Source of the DNA: Quillaja saponaria | Taxonomy: Eukaryota; Streptophyta; Magnoliopsida; Fabales; Quillajaceae | Reading direction: 5' to 3' | Assembly (NCBI GenBank): GCA_029379385.1 | Contig: CM055611.1 | Coordinates: forward strand, 8,122,001-8,186,000 | Length of the DNA: 64,000 nt | Shown here: positions 48,465 through 61,079 of the stretch, piece after piece | Layout of the letters: every line of letters begins with the position of its first letter | Position numbering within the stretch: the first letter of the stretch is position 1 | Notes under the pieces: model-generated | The model's database searches: none | The model's input: only the letters and a program-made list of their open reading frames with translations | Told to the model about the DNA's origin: nothing | Made by a program: the position numbers and the translations under genes

Positions 48465-48835
48465 CCGTATATATTTCCGTCCGGAACAAAACTAGATAAA
48501 AAAACGTGTGTAGTTAGTTTTGAGGAAGAGTTGAAAAACAAATGCCATGACAAAGTGACTACTTTGAACGCAGAAAAAGCAGTTTTGGGAAGAGAGAGAG
48601 AGAGAGAGGGAGGGAGGTTCTTGGGTTTTAGTGTTTGAGATTTCAATGCAAGCCTTTTGCTATAGTTATGAAGGGCTTGCTTTCTTATAACTGTCCTTTT
48701 GGGAATCCATAGAGATACGTAGAGAAAAATACGTTTCTGTTTTGGCCCCTGGACTCTCATTGGAACCCATTCGCATATTCTTCTGCGGCTTTTCATTTTA
48801 TCTCTGAAAAATCAAGATTCTTCATCCCAGATCAG
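48465..48835 (+). other. Candidate 5' untranslated exon of the PHD gene
   Basis: Contains a (GA)n microsatellite and ends CCCAGATCAG followed by GTATTGC, a good donor site. The next plausible acceptor (TTTGTTTCAG) is at 53461-53470, six bases before the proposed start codon, giving a leader intron of about 4.6 kb. Several short upstream open frames occur here (ATGs at about 48543, 48548, 48646 and 48668). A minus-strand frame over this exon is a shadow. The assignment is moderately uncertain without transcript data. Confidence 0.45.
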
Positions 48836-51800
48836 GTATTGCTTCTTTTTGCTTATATTTAGATTTATTTCATATATAATTCCTCAAACGTTCTTGTTGT
48901 TAGTTAATTTTGTCATAATTGAATTAATTGTGATCATTACCAATTGGGGGCACGGATGAGTCTAGTTCTTGATTCAAACCCTATCTTGATGATTGAGTTT
49001 TACTGAATAATTAGATTGTTGCGCCCGTAGGACTCAAACAATTTAATAATGAATATATAAATAATTGTAGAAAACTCAAGTGCCAATGAGAATGTAAGAA
49101 AATCTATGGGTTCTGTAAATCTAGGGTTTTGTGTTAGGTTCAGAGGAGGAAATGGAAGGAAACTTGTGAAGGATGAAAGGAAACTTGTAAATCTAGGGTT
49201 TTACCTTCTTGGATATTGTAGTGGAGATTAGAAGATTGTACCCAAGATTTGCAATATGCATTTAATGTTTTGACTTGAAAAAGTGTAGAATCTGTAGATC
49301 AGGGTGTGAAATTGATCTTCTATTCGAGAAATCTGCTAAATGTTATGCTGGATATTCACTAACACTTCTTGAATTGGACATTGGGCCATTTTGCTATTGC
49401 TTATTCTACCTGCTTCTATTGTTTGGTCCTTCCACAGCTACATTTTTTGTGTTTGGTAGATATTTCAGTGGCACTGCTATTAGAAAGTGCTACTTTCGTT
49501 AGTTTTTTTTCTTATTGAGTGAACAAAAAGAAAAAAAATGTCAACAAGAAAGAACATGAAGATATTGTCCAGTTATGATCCACAACAGAAGAAGTGAATC
49601 CTCATAGGAGGATAGTAATGAATGATGAAATAGGTTCTTGCTGAAAGTTCTAAATTGTTCCTTGTGGATTGCTAGGAATATCCATAGAAGAACCATTCAT
49701 CTCTTTAGTTCACAAACAATGAATTAGGTATGTATCCAGTGCCATCTTGAATATCCTCCTTTGTATCATAGTTTCTTTCCAATTCTTTATCATCAATTAA
49801 TAGACCCCTACTTCCATCTCAGTAAAAGAATTATCTGATTTGGAAGAAACTGAAGCAACCTTGCTAAAATTCAAACAAAGAGTATCCAGTGCACTTTCTA
49901 ATTTGAAAACAAAAAAAGCCTTTGGAGTTGAAACAACTTTGGAATAATCATTGACATAATCTGGACGATTCCTTATGTCCTCCTTAAGAGGAACTATTGT
50001 TAACCCTGGCCATTGTAAACATTAACACAATCACAAGTATGCTCTTTTGACTTATGAACAGCCGGACTTCATTGCCCTATCTCAGTGATTTCCTAACCCA
50101 AATCCATTTGGAAATAGACTCATGATATGAATATGAATTTTTAATGAATTCGGCGTTCACAGGTAAATCTGAATCAAGCTTAGAGAAAAATGAAGTATAT
50201 TAGGAACCCAGGCCTTGTAAATCGCTAAGGAACATTAGAATTTGAACCTGGGTTCCTAGAATTTCCCTGAAGATTGTTCCTACGGTTTGAACATTGGTTG
50301 GAAATTCTTATTTTTGGAAGAGTTTGAATACTTACTTTGGAAGCAGCCATTGTCTCAAGATTTCAGCAAATTGCACCGTGGAACAGAGCGGTGATCCTTG
50401 CCCACCATCAACCTGCCCCTATCATAGAGTCGCTGCAACCCACGTTCTACCACACCACTATAAGAAATGTACTTTCTCAGTAGAAGATAATCTCCCGTTT
50501 TTTAACCAAACCTTCATGCCTTTAAACCAGAAACACTGCAGTTCTCTGCGAAGATTCAAACTCGTACATCATCTCAACTACATTATAATTTATTTATATA
50601 GAGATGAGCCAAGATTCTAAAGTTTCAGCAGAGTTGGTATTTGATATCAATGCAACTAGATGTAATACAATTAATTTCTCTCATTCTGATTTGAAGCCTG
50701 TTGAAATTAAATGGACAACCGATTATTGTAAGCTAAATCTTCCCCTTGTGTAGCTGAGTTTCCCTAGATGACGAGAGAACTCACCCCAATATTGAAGAGA
50801 CCTCGCCTTAAGTGGACATAGATGGATGAACCATGACTTCTCAGTCATGGAAGAAGTTATTAAAATGGGTCTCTAACTTCTAAATTTCCATCTCCATATC
50901 CTCCCTCGAGATATGGTTATGCACATGGGGACTTTCACCGTGAATGATAACTCTCGGAAGTGATTGGGACTTGCACTAGCATGGTGGCTAGAGTTCAATG
51001 TATAGGTCGGAGAGAAGACCTACACTTTCACTGCACTAAGCTGTGGACTGGGTTGAAAACAGACGATGAGAGATAAAGTGCTTCTACTAAGGGCCACCAC
51101 CTAACTATGGAGCCTAGCCACTGGCACCCCCCTCTGCTGGTGCCAACAAGGCAAACAAGTGAGAGAGATTCATAGTCATATAGTTGCTAGGGTTCTCTGC
51201 TCATTCTTGGTCCTCATGAGCCTTGACTCTCTCAATCATTATTTATTTCCTATTCACTCTTAGAATTTGAAAATTGCCTCTCTGCCGGCTACTTTCTAAG
51301 GTTCGGATTTGCCTTTTATTTTCTTTCCACACCAGTATTCAATTTTGTTTTAATGATATTGTAGCAAAATAATATCGAGAATCAGTTCTTGCATTCGGCT
51401 TTCACATTTCAAGACCAACTTCTCTCAAAAGTTTTCCTTACAGAAATACCAAACTAGCCCTTCTTGCATCTTGTATGCATTATTTACTAATAGTACTTAG
51501 AGGTAGCAAGATATATTTTCAAGTGGAGTTTATTTTTGAGAAAATTCTTTTCTGTCATTTTATTGGGACTTTCTCCATTTCAGCTCATGTCCTCATTTAT
51601 GTCTTGGGTTTTCCTATGATATGTTATGATGTCTGATAGTTTTGTATGGTTGAATTGGGTGATGAAGGTGGCTGATTGGAGAAGTTTAGAAAATGTCGGT
51701 CGGTGACATTGTGATTAGAGTTTGGATAGAGGTCCAGGCATTAGGTTTCATGGGAGACTCTGCCAAATTCTCTAGTTTCCTGCATCTAGTGTTGGCTGTG

Positions 51801-53470
51801 AAACGTTTTATGGTTTCTTGTTTTTAATTGCTTATCCAACTTTGATAAGGGAGGCGTTTCTTTCTAGTATCCGATTATTTTCCAGTTCTTTTGAAGTCCA
51901 ATGAGGTAAGATAGGCCCTACACCTTTTTTGCTTTAGAATATGTGGTTACTAAACCATTCTTTCACGTATGTGTGGTATTGGGTAAGCTTGACGTTGAGG
52001 TTGGGCAGGCATCACTCTTGTGAAAAAAATGACACTCCTTACAGATAATCCAAAAATTCCTACTTAGGTATTGGCTTACGAACTGGATCCTTCGATCTTA
52101 ATTGAGGATCCCTTTTGACCTGGAAATACTTTTAGCTTTTCAAGCAGGAAAACCAGAGGTGGAATAAACAAAATCATAAATCAACAAGAAAAATATTTAT
52201 CCAGACAGCCTACAACCAAAATCTTCTATGAATTGCAAATTTTTTTCTTCTTCAGCTATGTTGTTGTCTTTCCTTTTGTTCAGGATGGAGAGAAGACACC
52301 CATCTTTTCATTTTCTATTATCCTTATATGTTTAGGTATCTAAAAATATTTGTATATATATGGAATTATTACATATGTGATCCTAAAAAATTTCCGTGTT
52401 CAGAACCAATGTATTTCATTCTAACTAAGTGATTTGAATAAGCCTACCCCTATCATACCACGTTCTAGGATAAGTCACGTTCGACATTCCCGTTCCAATT
52501 TTTTTTTTAGAATCCCTACTCAGTCTTCATACTGAGCTTCATTCAATTGTCAATTTTTTGTATGCTAAGTTCTCTTTTTACTACTTTATCTCCTGTTGGT
52601 GAAATATTATTACATGTACCAAAGTCATCACATATGATCCAAAGCTCTGCCTCTCATCTTCTCTATTGCTTCAAATAAGATTTCTTATAACTTTTGGTAA
52701 CACATTATAAATCTTTTGTTGAATCCGTTAACAAAAAGACTAACTTATTTCAGTGTGTGTGTGTGCATTATGCATCTTAAGTTTTAGTATCTCAAACAAA
52801 TTCTGAAATAAAACAATAATTGTTCTGTTCATGAATTTTGTCATTTACTGAAGTAATTTTGTAAAAAAAAAAAATATTCCCACATTGTCTTAGCCCCCAA
52901 TAATCCGAGCCTAGATCTGTCCGAGAATGGGAAAGATAGGTTTGAAGTATGGCGAGTTCAAACATCATTGTTGGTTACCTTTGGCAGTTTGCATTATAGG
53001 GGGATAGGTCATGGACAGAAGACGACTAAAGCAAAGCATGGTGAAGATGGGGTGGCTTTATGAGTCTTTACCTAAATTATCATCATGGTGATGCACATAA
53101 ATTCTTATCCACTAAGGTTTTGAGTTGCACTTTTCAGGCCTACAGGTGAGGTGAGCATCATTTTATGTTATCTTAGATACAATTAGTCCAAATTCTGTAG
53201 ATCTATTGTATAATGCTTGGTAGAAGAAATTTTTTGTATCCCCAGTTGTTTTAACTATGTGTTTTCTTTTTCTTCTTATTTGCTTACTACTATTATTTTT
53301 TTTCTTTTTCAATTTGCAAACCAGGAGGATATGTATGGTAATTAGGGGAGATTTATGGTGGTTGCTTCTTATTGTTCAATTATATTTTTCGACCACAGAA
53401 AGGAGTCAATTGGAGCCTTAATATGAAGATAAATAGCAATATACACTAGATACCTCCGACTTTGTTTCAG
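48836..53470 (+). other. Probable leader intron of the PHD gene
   Basis: AT-rich, no gene recognised. It holds a local duplication of GGAAACTTGTAAATCTAGGG-like sequence near 49130-49200, a 108-codon frame at 50294-50620 with no recognisable domain, and a GC-richer unassigned tract at 50750-51160 that may be an old mobile element. A T-rich acceptor TTTGTTTCAG closes it. If the leader exon is wrong, this is upstream intergenic sequence. Confidence 0.4.
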
Positions 53471-53476
53471 GTGAAA

Positions 53477-56400
53477 ATGTTAATACAGAGTTCAATCCCT
53501 AGTTCAGTTGAAGTTGGTCTATTTCATGTATCTGATAATGGGAAAGATTTTCTATGTGACTGGATGCCTGGTGCTGAAACTTGGCAGATGTGTCCAAAAT
53601 GTGATAAGTACCCTCATGACTGGTGCAGAAAAGCTAAATATATCCAGGAGGACAAAAAACATCCTGATGATCTGTGCTGCTCAAACTGTCCCCGTAGCTT
53701 GTGTCAGCAACCAATGCTCAGTACGATGACTGAAAGTACTGTACCTAACATTGTATACAAGAGACGGAAGCTGCGGGAGAACTCAAATGCCCCTGTTGCA
53801 CAGGGCCCGATGAATATGCAGAGAACTGCTGATTGCCTTTCAGTCATCAGCTCCAGTGTTCATTTGTCATCAGCCAACGATCAACAAGTAGCTTCTCAAC
53901 TGAAGCATGAAATTCAAATTGTTAAGGATCCTGTTATGCCTCCCCTTTTATGCAAAAATGAGCCGTGTGTTTCAAAGTCAGAATTTGTTGTTCACAATGG
54001 AGCCACAAAAAATAGCACCCAATTTTTTTGTGAGATTGACAGTTTAAATGATAGTTGCTCCTCATCAAAATCTAAACTTGTTTCAGATTTCAGGGAAACT
54101 GAGATGGATGAAACTGGTGAGTGCTCCTCCTCTAGTATAATGGGTATGGATATCATGAGCAAAGATCTATCAGGAAAAGATTTCTGCATTCATATTCTTA
54201 GAAGCGAGGGGCTCCTCGGAGGAGCTTTTCATGCTGAGACTGGTTCTGTTGGTGGTGATACTGATACAAATAGTAGTAGCTTCTGTTTTAGATCATGCAA
54301 AATATGTGGTCATTTAGACACTTCCTTGAACTTGCTTATATGTGACAATTGTGAAAAAGCATTTCATCCATCTTGCTTTGGTCCGCGCTTTAAAAAGCTT
54401 CCAGTTGATGAGTGGTTTTGTCATTCATGTCTGAAAAAGAAAAGGAAAATTCTAAAGGAGAAAATTGCTACAAAACCACCGAGTATTATTGGTGAAATGG
54501 AGAGATGTAGAGAAGTATTAGCTAAAGGTGAATTGAATCCGATAGAATTGATGTTGAAAGACACTGAACCATATACAACTAGTGTTCGGGTTGGTAAAGG
54601 TTTTCAAGCAGATGTGCCTGACTGGTCAGGGCCACTAAAAAGGTATGCTCTCCAGTAACCTCTATGTTGAACTCTTGTATCTGATTCTAATCTAGGCTTG
54701 AATACATTTATTTTGTATTTTCGCAGCTCTGAAAGAATTAATGTATACTCTCTCCATCCTGCTTCATTTGTCACTTTTGTAAAAAAACAGTTCTAGAAGT
54801 GTAAAGTCTCATAATAAATTCCCAACTTTATCCATAGATAAAGACAGTTTTTTTGGCAATCAATGTCAAGTATTTAATAATTAAATTTGAATTTAAGGGT
54901 AATGTGCGAAGGCTGTGAACTTTTATACTTGACTTTTCAATGGGTGACATTTAAAATTGGGACAATTCTGAAACAGGAAAGTGAAACTGAGGGAGTGATA
55001 TTTTTCTCTGTAGTGTAGACATTTGGTAAGGGGTTGGGGGTGAGGGAGAGGTAGTGCTATCCCCATTGCCTCCCTGCTGGTCAGAAGTCTTCCTCAAATC
55101 CACGAATATGGAAGTTGCAAACAAAATCAGTAATCCAAAGTTAGTTACAAATGAATGTTAGATCTTGTAATCTTGGCTGTGTGCCTGTATGCCTGTATGC
55201 AACTGAATGAGTGGGGGAGATAAAAGGGGTGGGGATAGCCATGGAGGAAGAGAGGGAGAGGGATATGAAAAAAAGAGGGAGAACCTATTAGAAAAGAAAA
55301 ACGATGCATCGGTAAAACATATATAAATGAGAAGGGATCTATCCCACGGATCCAAAAGTCAATCTGATAGAGCAGCCAAAAACCTCTTTGCAACTTGAAT
55401 CATATGTTTATTCTGTCAATGTGTATTTTATCTGATGCAGTGATGATGGTGCCCTTGCTGAACTACTGGAACAAGATCCTTCAGAAACTGTCAGTTTTTG
55501 TGTACAAAATTGATTTTTAACTTTATCATCAGATTCCCATCTGGTTCTGGAAGAACTGAAATGTCCTTTTTTCCTTTATAGATGTGGAGTCCCAGAAAGC
55601 CTTCTAGGCTCAGTTCTATTGGTAATTGGCTTCAGTGTCAACAGGTTTCTGATGGTGCTGGTGGTGCCAATGGAACTATATGTGGAAAGTGGCGCAGGTA
55701 TAATCCTCATAGCCATGTTCTGAGTTGTGCATAAAGTTAATTCATATTTAGTTCTAGCATTTATTTGTAATACTTGATGAATGCTTTTATGGAATTTATC
55801 TATGTTAAGTATTATTGGGCAGATTACCTGGTATCCTCTAGTGGAGCTGGTTAATTTTATGAAGAAGACCTTAGTTATCAGCATTTTATATTTGAATCTG
55901 TTTCTGGTTTTTTTGAAAAGCTCTACATATCTATTTAAGTTCCTCACAAAATCAGCACCTTCTGTGTAACACCTTTTTTGTGAGAGTGAGATGTTAGGCT
56001 GAAATTTGACCGTGAGGGTGGAGTGGTGTTGGGAAAGGTTTTGTTTTCAATCACCATTTAGGCGGTTCTAAATTGGTAAATCACACTTTTTACTGAATTA
56101 ATTTATGTAGTATGTCATACCTATTTATCATTTTACTTGCTTTCAGAATCATATCACTGTCAAATTGCTTAAACCGATAGGTTATAGGAGTTCCTTTACT
56201 TTTAATTACCTGTTACCATTGTGCTTATGTTTTAGCAAGCCTTGTATATGAAGGTGCCTTTGAGGACGTCAGTGCACAGCTTGTTCCTATTTAGTGTTGT
56301 TACTTTATCATTCAGAACTCTTATAAAAAAAAAAACTCTGTCATTCAGAACTGCTAGTTTCCTTTTTAATAGCCAGTGATACTTCTGTTAGCATTTTACT

Positions 56401-58119
56401 ACTTTATAGGAAAACAACTATTTGGTAAAATTCTGATTTAGCTTCTTTTACTAATGAGACTTCAACTCTTCCATCTCCATATTATTAAGTTCTGACAGAC
56501 CCACTTTGGATCAAATGTTTCCACTGTACCTGAAGGACCCGCTGGCAAACTCTTATAAACTTGCATTTATTTCCAAATAAATGTTACATTTGATTCTAGA
56601 AAGAGCACCTTGACTCCTCGTGAAACTCTGAGCTGTGCTTTAACAAGAAAAAATGTACACCGATGAGTTTTCTTTGTGGAACATCAATTTTAAGCTCTTC
56701 AATATCTCTTTCTTTTCCTTCTTCTTTCTTTTGTTGATTTTGGCATTTTCTGTATGAGAATGGATCTTACTTAAAGAAGATCTAGCAGCGAATAAGTGCA
56801 TGAGTCTCTGACCTATTTAGGGCCTTACAAAGCAAACAGAAGAAATAGAGAGGAGAGAGAGGAAAAGAAAGTATGAGGATGAATTGCTCTGTTGAACATG
56901 CTCAAAATGGTTAATATAGCATGATGTTTTGATGTGGCAGGGCTCCACTTTTCGAAGTCCAAAGTGGTGACTGGGAGTGCTTCTGTGCTGTTCACTGGGA
57001 TCCAGCCCATGCTGATTGTGCTGTACCTCAGGTGAGATATCCCTTGACTTCTGATTTCTCCAATCTCTGGTTATCTTTTAGAGTAAGATTCATGGAAGGA
57101 AAAAAAAAAAAAACCATGTATGAGTTTGGGAACTACTCTCATATCACTTGGAATTTTAAGTCCAAATGATCCGATGTGGGTATATGCGAATTAGAATTGG
57201 ATCTAGGGAATTGTTGATCTTTCACATCCTAAGGGTCAGATGTAATTGTTGTTTAACCATCTTGAGTTGTTACAGTTTGACTTTTATTTGTAATCCTTTT
57301 TTGGTAATTAGAATTGACTTTTGTACATAAACATCAAATGCTGAAAAAAAAAAGATTAATATAGCACAAGTACTTAAAAATACAAAGTACCATTATTTTC
57401 ATTGTTTGACATTGTCAACAAATTGTTTAGTTGGGGCTTCATGTTTCTTTCACAGTAATTACATAAGGCTTGAATCACCCCATCTTTTTGTTCCAATTTA
57501 ACCTTTACTGTTAATTTGCCTCAGGAGCTGGAAACAGATCGGGTTCTGAAGCAGCTAAAGTACATTGAGATGGTATGCCTTAACTCGTTATGTTGATGAC
57601 TCTGTCCATGTTTTCAAGGGGAGCATGGAGAGGATTTTGATAGTTTAAATGTGGCCTTCAAGTTCTTTTTGGATTTATTTTAATTTATACTTCTGATTGC
57701 ATTTTCATAGGTTTTGAATAATGAATTTTAAGTTTTGAACTGTGAGATTAATGAGTAATTAGATTTCACATGGATTTTAAGATGAATATTAAGTTGGTAG
57801 CTGTTTCATGCATGTGAAATTTATTTTTGATAAGTAAACATTTTGTTGAAGCTGGAGGAAGCACCTTGCATGATATAGACACCCCTGGCGCCCCCTCCTG
57901 CTTTAAATGTAATCAGTTGCCAAATATAAAACGTTCTATTTCTTCTTTGTTTAGCATATGACTTCTTTTTGTACTTTTGTTTTCTTGTGATGATTCATTG
58001 AGTTGTATATGCTCTTGTTCTTCGTTTGTGGTTTCTTAAACATTTTGTTCCATGCGTAGCTGAGGCCGCAGTTAAATGCTAAACAGAGAAAATCAGAGTG
58101 CAGCAAGGCTGGTCAATAA
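53477..58119 (+). CDS. PHD finger / CW-like zinc protein, six coding exons, 509 aa
   Basis: Coding exons 53477-54642, 55441-55489, 55582-55697, 56941-57031, 57525-57572 and 58060-58119. All introns are GT-AG, the frame is maintained throughout, and the stop is TAA. Residues 39-71 form a Cys/His cluster (C39, C42, H47, C50, C67/C68, C71). A KRRK basic patch lies at 95-98, followed by a long Ser-rich low-complexity linker. Residues 274-318 are a canonical C4HC3 PHD finger (C274, C277, C289, C292, H297, C300, C315, C318, with W313), followed by a KKKRK basic stretch. Residues 421-470 resemble a CW zinc domain (W421, C424, C439, W442, W455, C457, C470), with an expanded first Cys-Cys loop. The last 35 residues are charged. 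PHD and CW modules usually read histone H3 methylation, so a nuclear chromatin role is inferred. It may be related to plant EHD3-like PHD proteins, but I cannot confirm that. The start is the first ATG after the acceptor. Confidence 0.88.
54748..54997. mobile_element. Stowaway-like MITE in intron 1 of the PHD gene
   Basis: Starts TA-CTCTCTCCATCCTGC and ends in a segment whose reverse complement begins TCACTCCCTCAGTTTCAC. These are imperfect terminal inverted repeats resembling the Stowaway terminus CTCCCTCCGTTTC. About 250 bases, AT-rich, noncoding, with TA at the left edge. TTTGTCACTTTT follows the left terminus, as is common in this class. Confidence 0.7.
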
Positions 58120-58855
58120 AGCACCAATATTCTGGTGAGAATAGCTTCATACTTACTATTTCATGTATCTGGTGCATTCGCATGAAACCAAGTTTGAGGT
58201 ATACACATCAGAGTAGGCAGGCATGCTGTTGTGACAGGTGCTAATGGTTGAGTATGATTTGAGCAACTGGCCTTTATGCCTACATGAATCATCTTTAAAT
58301 GTTTTTATCATTTCATTGTTGTGTTTAAATTCAAGTTCTTAACCATGCTGTTCTCTTCCTCGGCTTCAAATTGATTAAATGGTCCATGAGAAAGTAGAGG
58401 GAAATATTACTATGTTACTGTAACATTTGAGTCATCAAATTAATTGATTGACGTATAGAAAGAACTGCAAAATAGCAGGTTCGCTTGGGTAGCAGCTAAG
58501 ATGATATTGAATAAGTCCTAATGGATTTCCTTCCAACTTTTTGAAGCTGAAACAGAAGCCAGACACAATATATGAGAACTGTTTCAAGTAAGGACGTGGA
58601 ATCCTTAGTTAATCTAAAATGCAAGGCATGTCTCTATACAGAGGAGAGACCACTCTATAATTTTTTATTTATTTTTTGATAGAAAGAGACAACTTTATAA
58701 TGATTAGTAAGAAAACTTTCATTTCAATGGAAATAGTTTGTGATAATAATCATCAAAAACCAAAACTTATCTAGTTATTATAATTAGCATAACATGCGGG
58801 GGTGCGCATGACTATAATTTAAGAAGATAGTGCTAGTTTTATTACATTAATAACT
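58120..58855. other. 3' flank of the PHD gene
   Basis: Probably 3' untranslated and downstream sequence. AATAAA overlaps the stop codon (58115-58120), too early to be the main polyadenylation signal. No gene is seen. Confidence 0.4.
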
Positions 58856-59095
58856 AAGGCTGAGTTTGGTAATATTTTTCAAGAGTGTCCTATGTCTTTT
58901 TAAAATTCATGTAATGTAAAAATGGTTTGGTTAATTTTTTTTGAGGGGTGTTTTTTCTACTTCTTTGTAAAAGTCAGAGTGTAATGCTTTTAAAAGTTGG
59001 CTGTGGCTTTCTGTGGCTTTTTGACATATGCTTTTACACAGCTGAAAGCCACAACAATTTTTTAGAAGTCAAAGCATTATCAAATTCAACCTTAA
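58856..59095. mobile_element. Small non-autonomous TIR transposon (MITE)
   Basis: Left end AAGGCTGAGTTTGGTAAT, and the reverse complement of the right end is AAGGTTGAATTTGATAAT, so the inverted repeats match at about 15 of 18 bases. About 240 bases, noncoding, with an internal GTGGCTTT...AAAGCCAC inverted pair. The superfamily (hAT or PIF/Harbinger) is undecided because the target duplication is not clear. Confidence 0.55.
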
Positions 59096-60327
59096 TTTAG
59101 ATGAAGGGAAGCAGGCCAATTTGTTGCCTGGTAGTAACATATCCAGGGGTCAGGGAAGAGCTTCCTTCAGCCATACAAGCCAAACAACATGTCAGCTACA
59201 GGTTGTATAAGTAATTGAAGTGAAAATCACCTGGTGTGGATAGTAGAACAATCATAAATGAAATCGGATTTTTGTGTTCTATGTGTGTTTCTTCAAACTC
59301 ATATTTTTACCTCTATACAACTGTTGACATGTATTGTCTTCCCATTAAGAGAAAATAATATGTGCACGAAAATTAACCCATATTATCCTTAATATTGATC
59401 TAAGTCTGTTTACCATTTGCGTGTACTTGGTGACTTATTTGGCTATTTTCTCTTTAGGAGGACACTAATTTCACGACAAAGTCACAAAAGAGAGCTGCTT
59501 TCATGAAAATGTTCTTTAGTGGGTCTCAAATGTGGGTTTCACAGGCAAGAGATAGGGCTACATGAAAGCAACTCCCTTTGCCATGGTATTAGAATATCCT
59601 TCTTTTCTTTGTGTCTGCTTCTAGGATGTTGGTTTCTGTCTAGTGTCTAGAATAATTAATGTCAATTATTGTTTGTTATGGAAAATAAGTGGCACCTTGC
59701 AACAGAATATTCAGGTAGCTTTAAAGTGTGCTAGTCTTTCGGTCTCTTACTAAGAGCAGTATGATGACTAGATTCAGGAGTTTTAGCATTTAACATTGAA
59801 ATGAGAGTTGATCATAGCTGTTTTGGCAGAAAATCGGTCATTTCCTCAACACGTTTTGTGGATGCAAAAGCTATGGATGAGAGCATAAAAACCCCATACC
59901 CGAATAATCGATTGCTTTCAACTGAATAATCGGTCATTTCCTCATCTGCTTCCAAAAGGTCTCTGGTCCCCTTTTCACCTCCTAAGTCAGATTACGTGAA
60001 TTAACAGTTGATGTGAATTTGGAATTTTGATTTGGGACTATTGATGTGGTTAATCAGCAAAGCATACAGATCAAAATCGATGGTAACCTTAGGAAATACA
60101 TGGGGTTGATAAATCTAACAAATCAAAAACTTTGGTTTGGCACTCGATTGTAATATTTGAGAAATCGATTTAGTTGGATCGGTCACTCAAAATCTCAAAA
60201 CCAACTGACCCAATGGGGGGATTTACTGTTCACCCCTTGACTGAAAGCCATTAAATAAGTCAAAATGCAACTGCATTATATTTGTTATTCAAATCTAGCA
60301 TGTTTGGTAATTATCAGTGTAAATTGA
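59096..60327. other. Unassigned intergenic sequence
   Basis: No gene recognised. The phrase AATCGGTCATTTCCTCA occurs twice (about 59831 and 59929), and AATCGATT-type short repeats lie between 59900 and 60180. Confidence 0.45.
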
Positions 60328-60420
60328 AGCATTTTGAATTTTCTACTTCTAAGCATCCTGGCCCTTTTGAAGCTGCCTACAAGGATTTCAATCAATCAGC
60401 AAATCAAGAAAAGCTAAGTT
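60328..60420 (+). repeat. Direct repeat copy 1 (about 93 bp)
   Basis: Contains AGCATCCTGGCCCTTTTGAA and AAATCAAGAAAAGCT. It is repeated with small differences at 60512-60602. Confidence 0.85.
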
Positions 60421-60511
60421 CCTAGAAAATTAAGTGTTGGATTGAATAACAGTAAAAATAGAACCTTTCACTAAGCAATGTTTTATGCAACTATATTTTA
60501 TGCAAATCTAG

Positions 60512-60602
60512 CAAAGCATTTTGACTTTTCTACTTCAAGCATCCTGGCCCTTTTGAAGCTGCTACAAGGCTTTCAATCAACAAGAAAATCAAGAAAAGCT
60601 TA
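60512..60602 (+). repeat. Direct repeat copy 2 (about 91 bp)
   Basis: Second copy, differing from 60328-60420 by a few substitutions and short indels. The copies are separated by about 90 bases. Confidence 0.85.
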
Positions 60603-61079
60603 GTGACGTAGGATGTGTATGTTGATTGAGGATTTAGCGATCACATGAGAACAATTCATTTTATAACTACTCCTAAAGGAAAATTAAAGATTGTTGGGAA
60701 TTATACAATATTTTCTTTCAATTTTTAATGAGTTATAGTAAAAATAACAAAGGTTAATAATAAAATATATATATAAGAGAAGAGAAATAAATATTAACAA
60801 CACAAGATATAATGTGGTTCAGCTGTTTACCTATAACTACGGATAAGTAAATAATTCATAAATATTTTAAAAAAGATTACATAACAAGAGTACACTCTAA
60901 TTGAGAGTCTACTATCAACAAAAAAATTATCAAAACTACACATGAGCCTCACTCATTGAGAGTCCTCACTCATTGAGAGTCATCACTCAATCGAGAGTCT
61001 TAACCTGTTCATAGTGAACAAATAATGATATCTTGCAACAACAACAAAGCATATGTATGTGGCCATCTTCTCTTACCTA

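Noticed and set aside
48401..48796. 131-codon minus-strand frame
   Set aside because: Lies over the GA-rich candidate leader exon of the plus-strand PHD gene. Its composition follows the purine/pyrimidine bias and no domain is visible.
50294..50620. 108-codon plus-strand frame in the probable leader intron
   Set aside because: No recognisable domain, no good splice context and no repeat of the frame elsewhere. Kept as unassigned rather than called a gene.
54992..55400. Minus-strand frames in intron 1 of the PHD gene
   Set aside because: Within a validated GT-AG intron, with no domain and no promoter or splice support.
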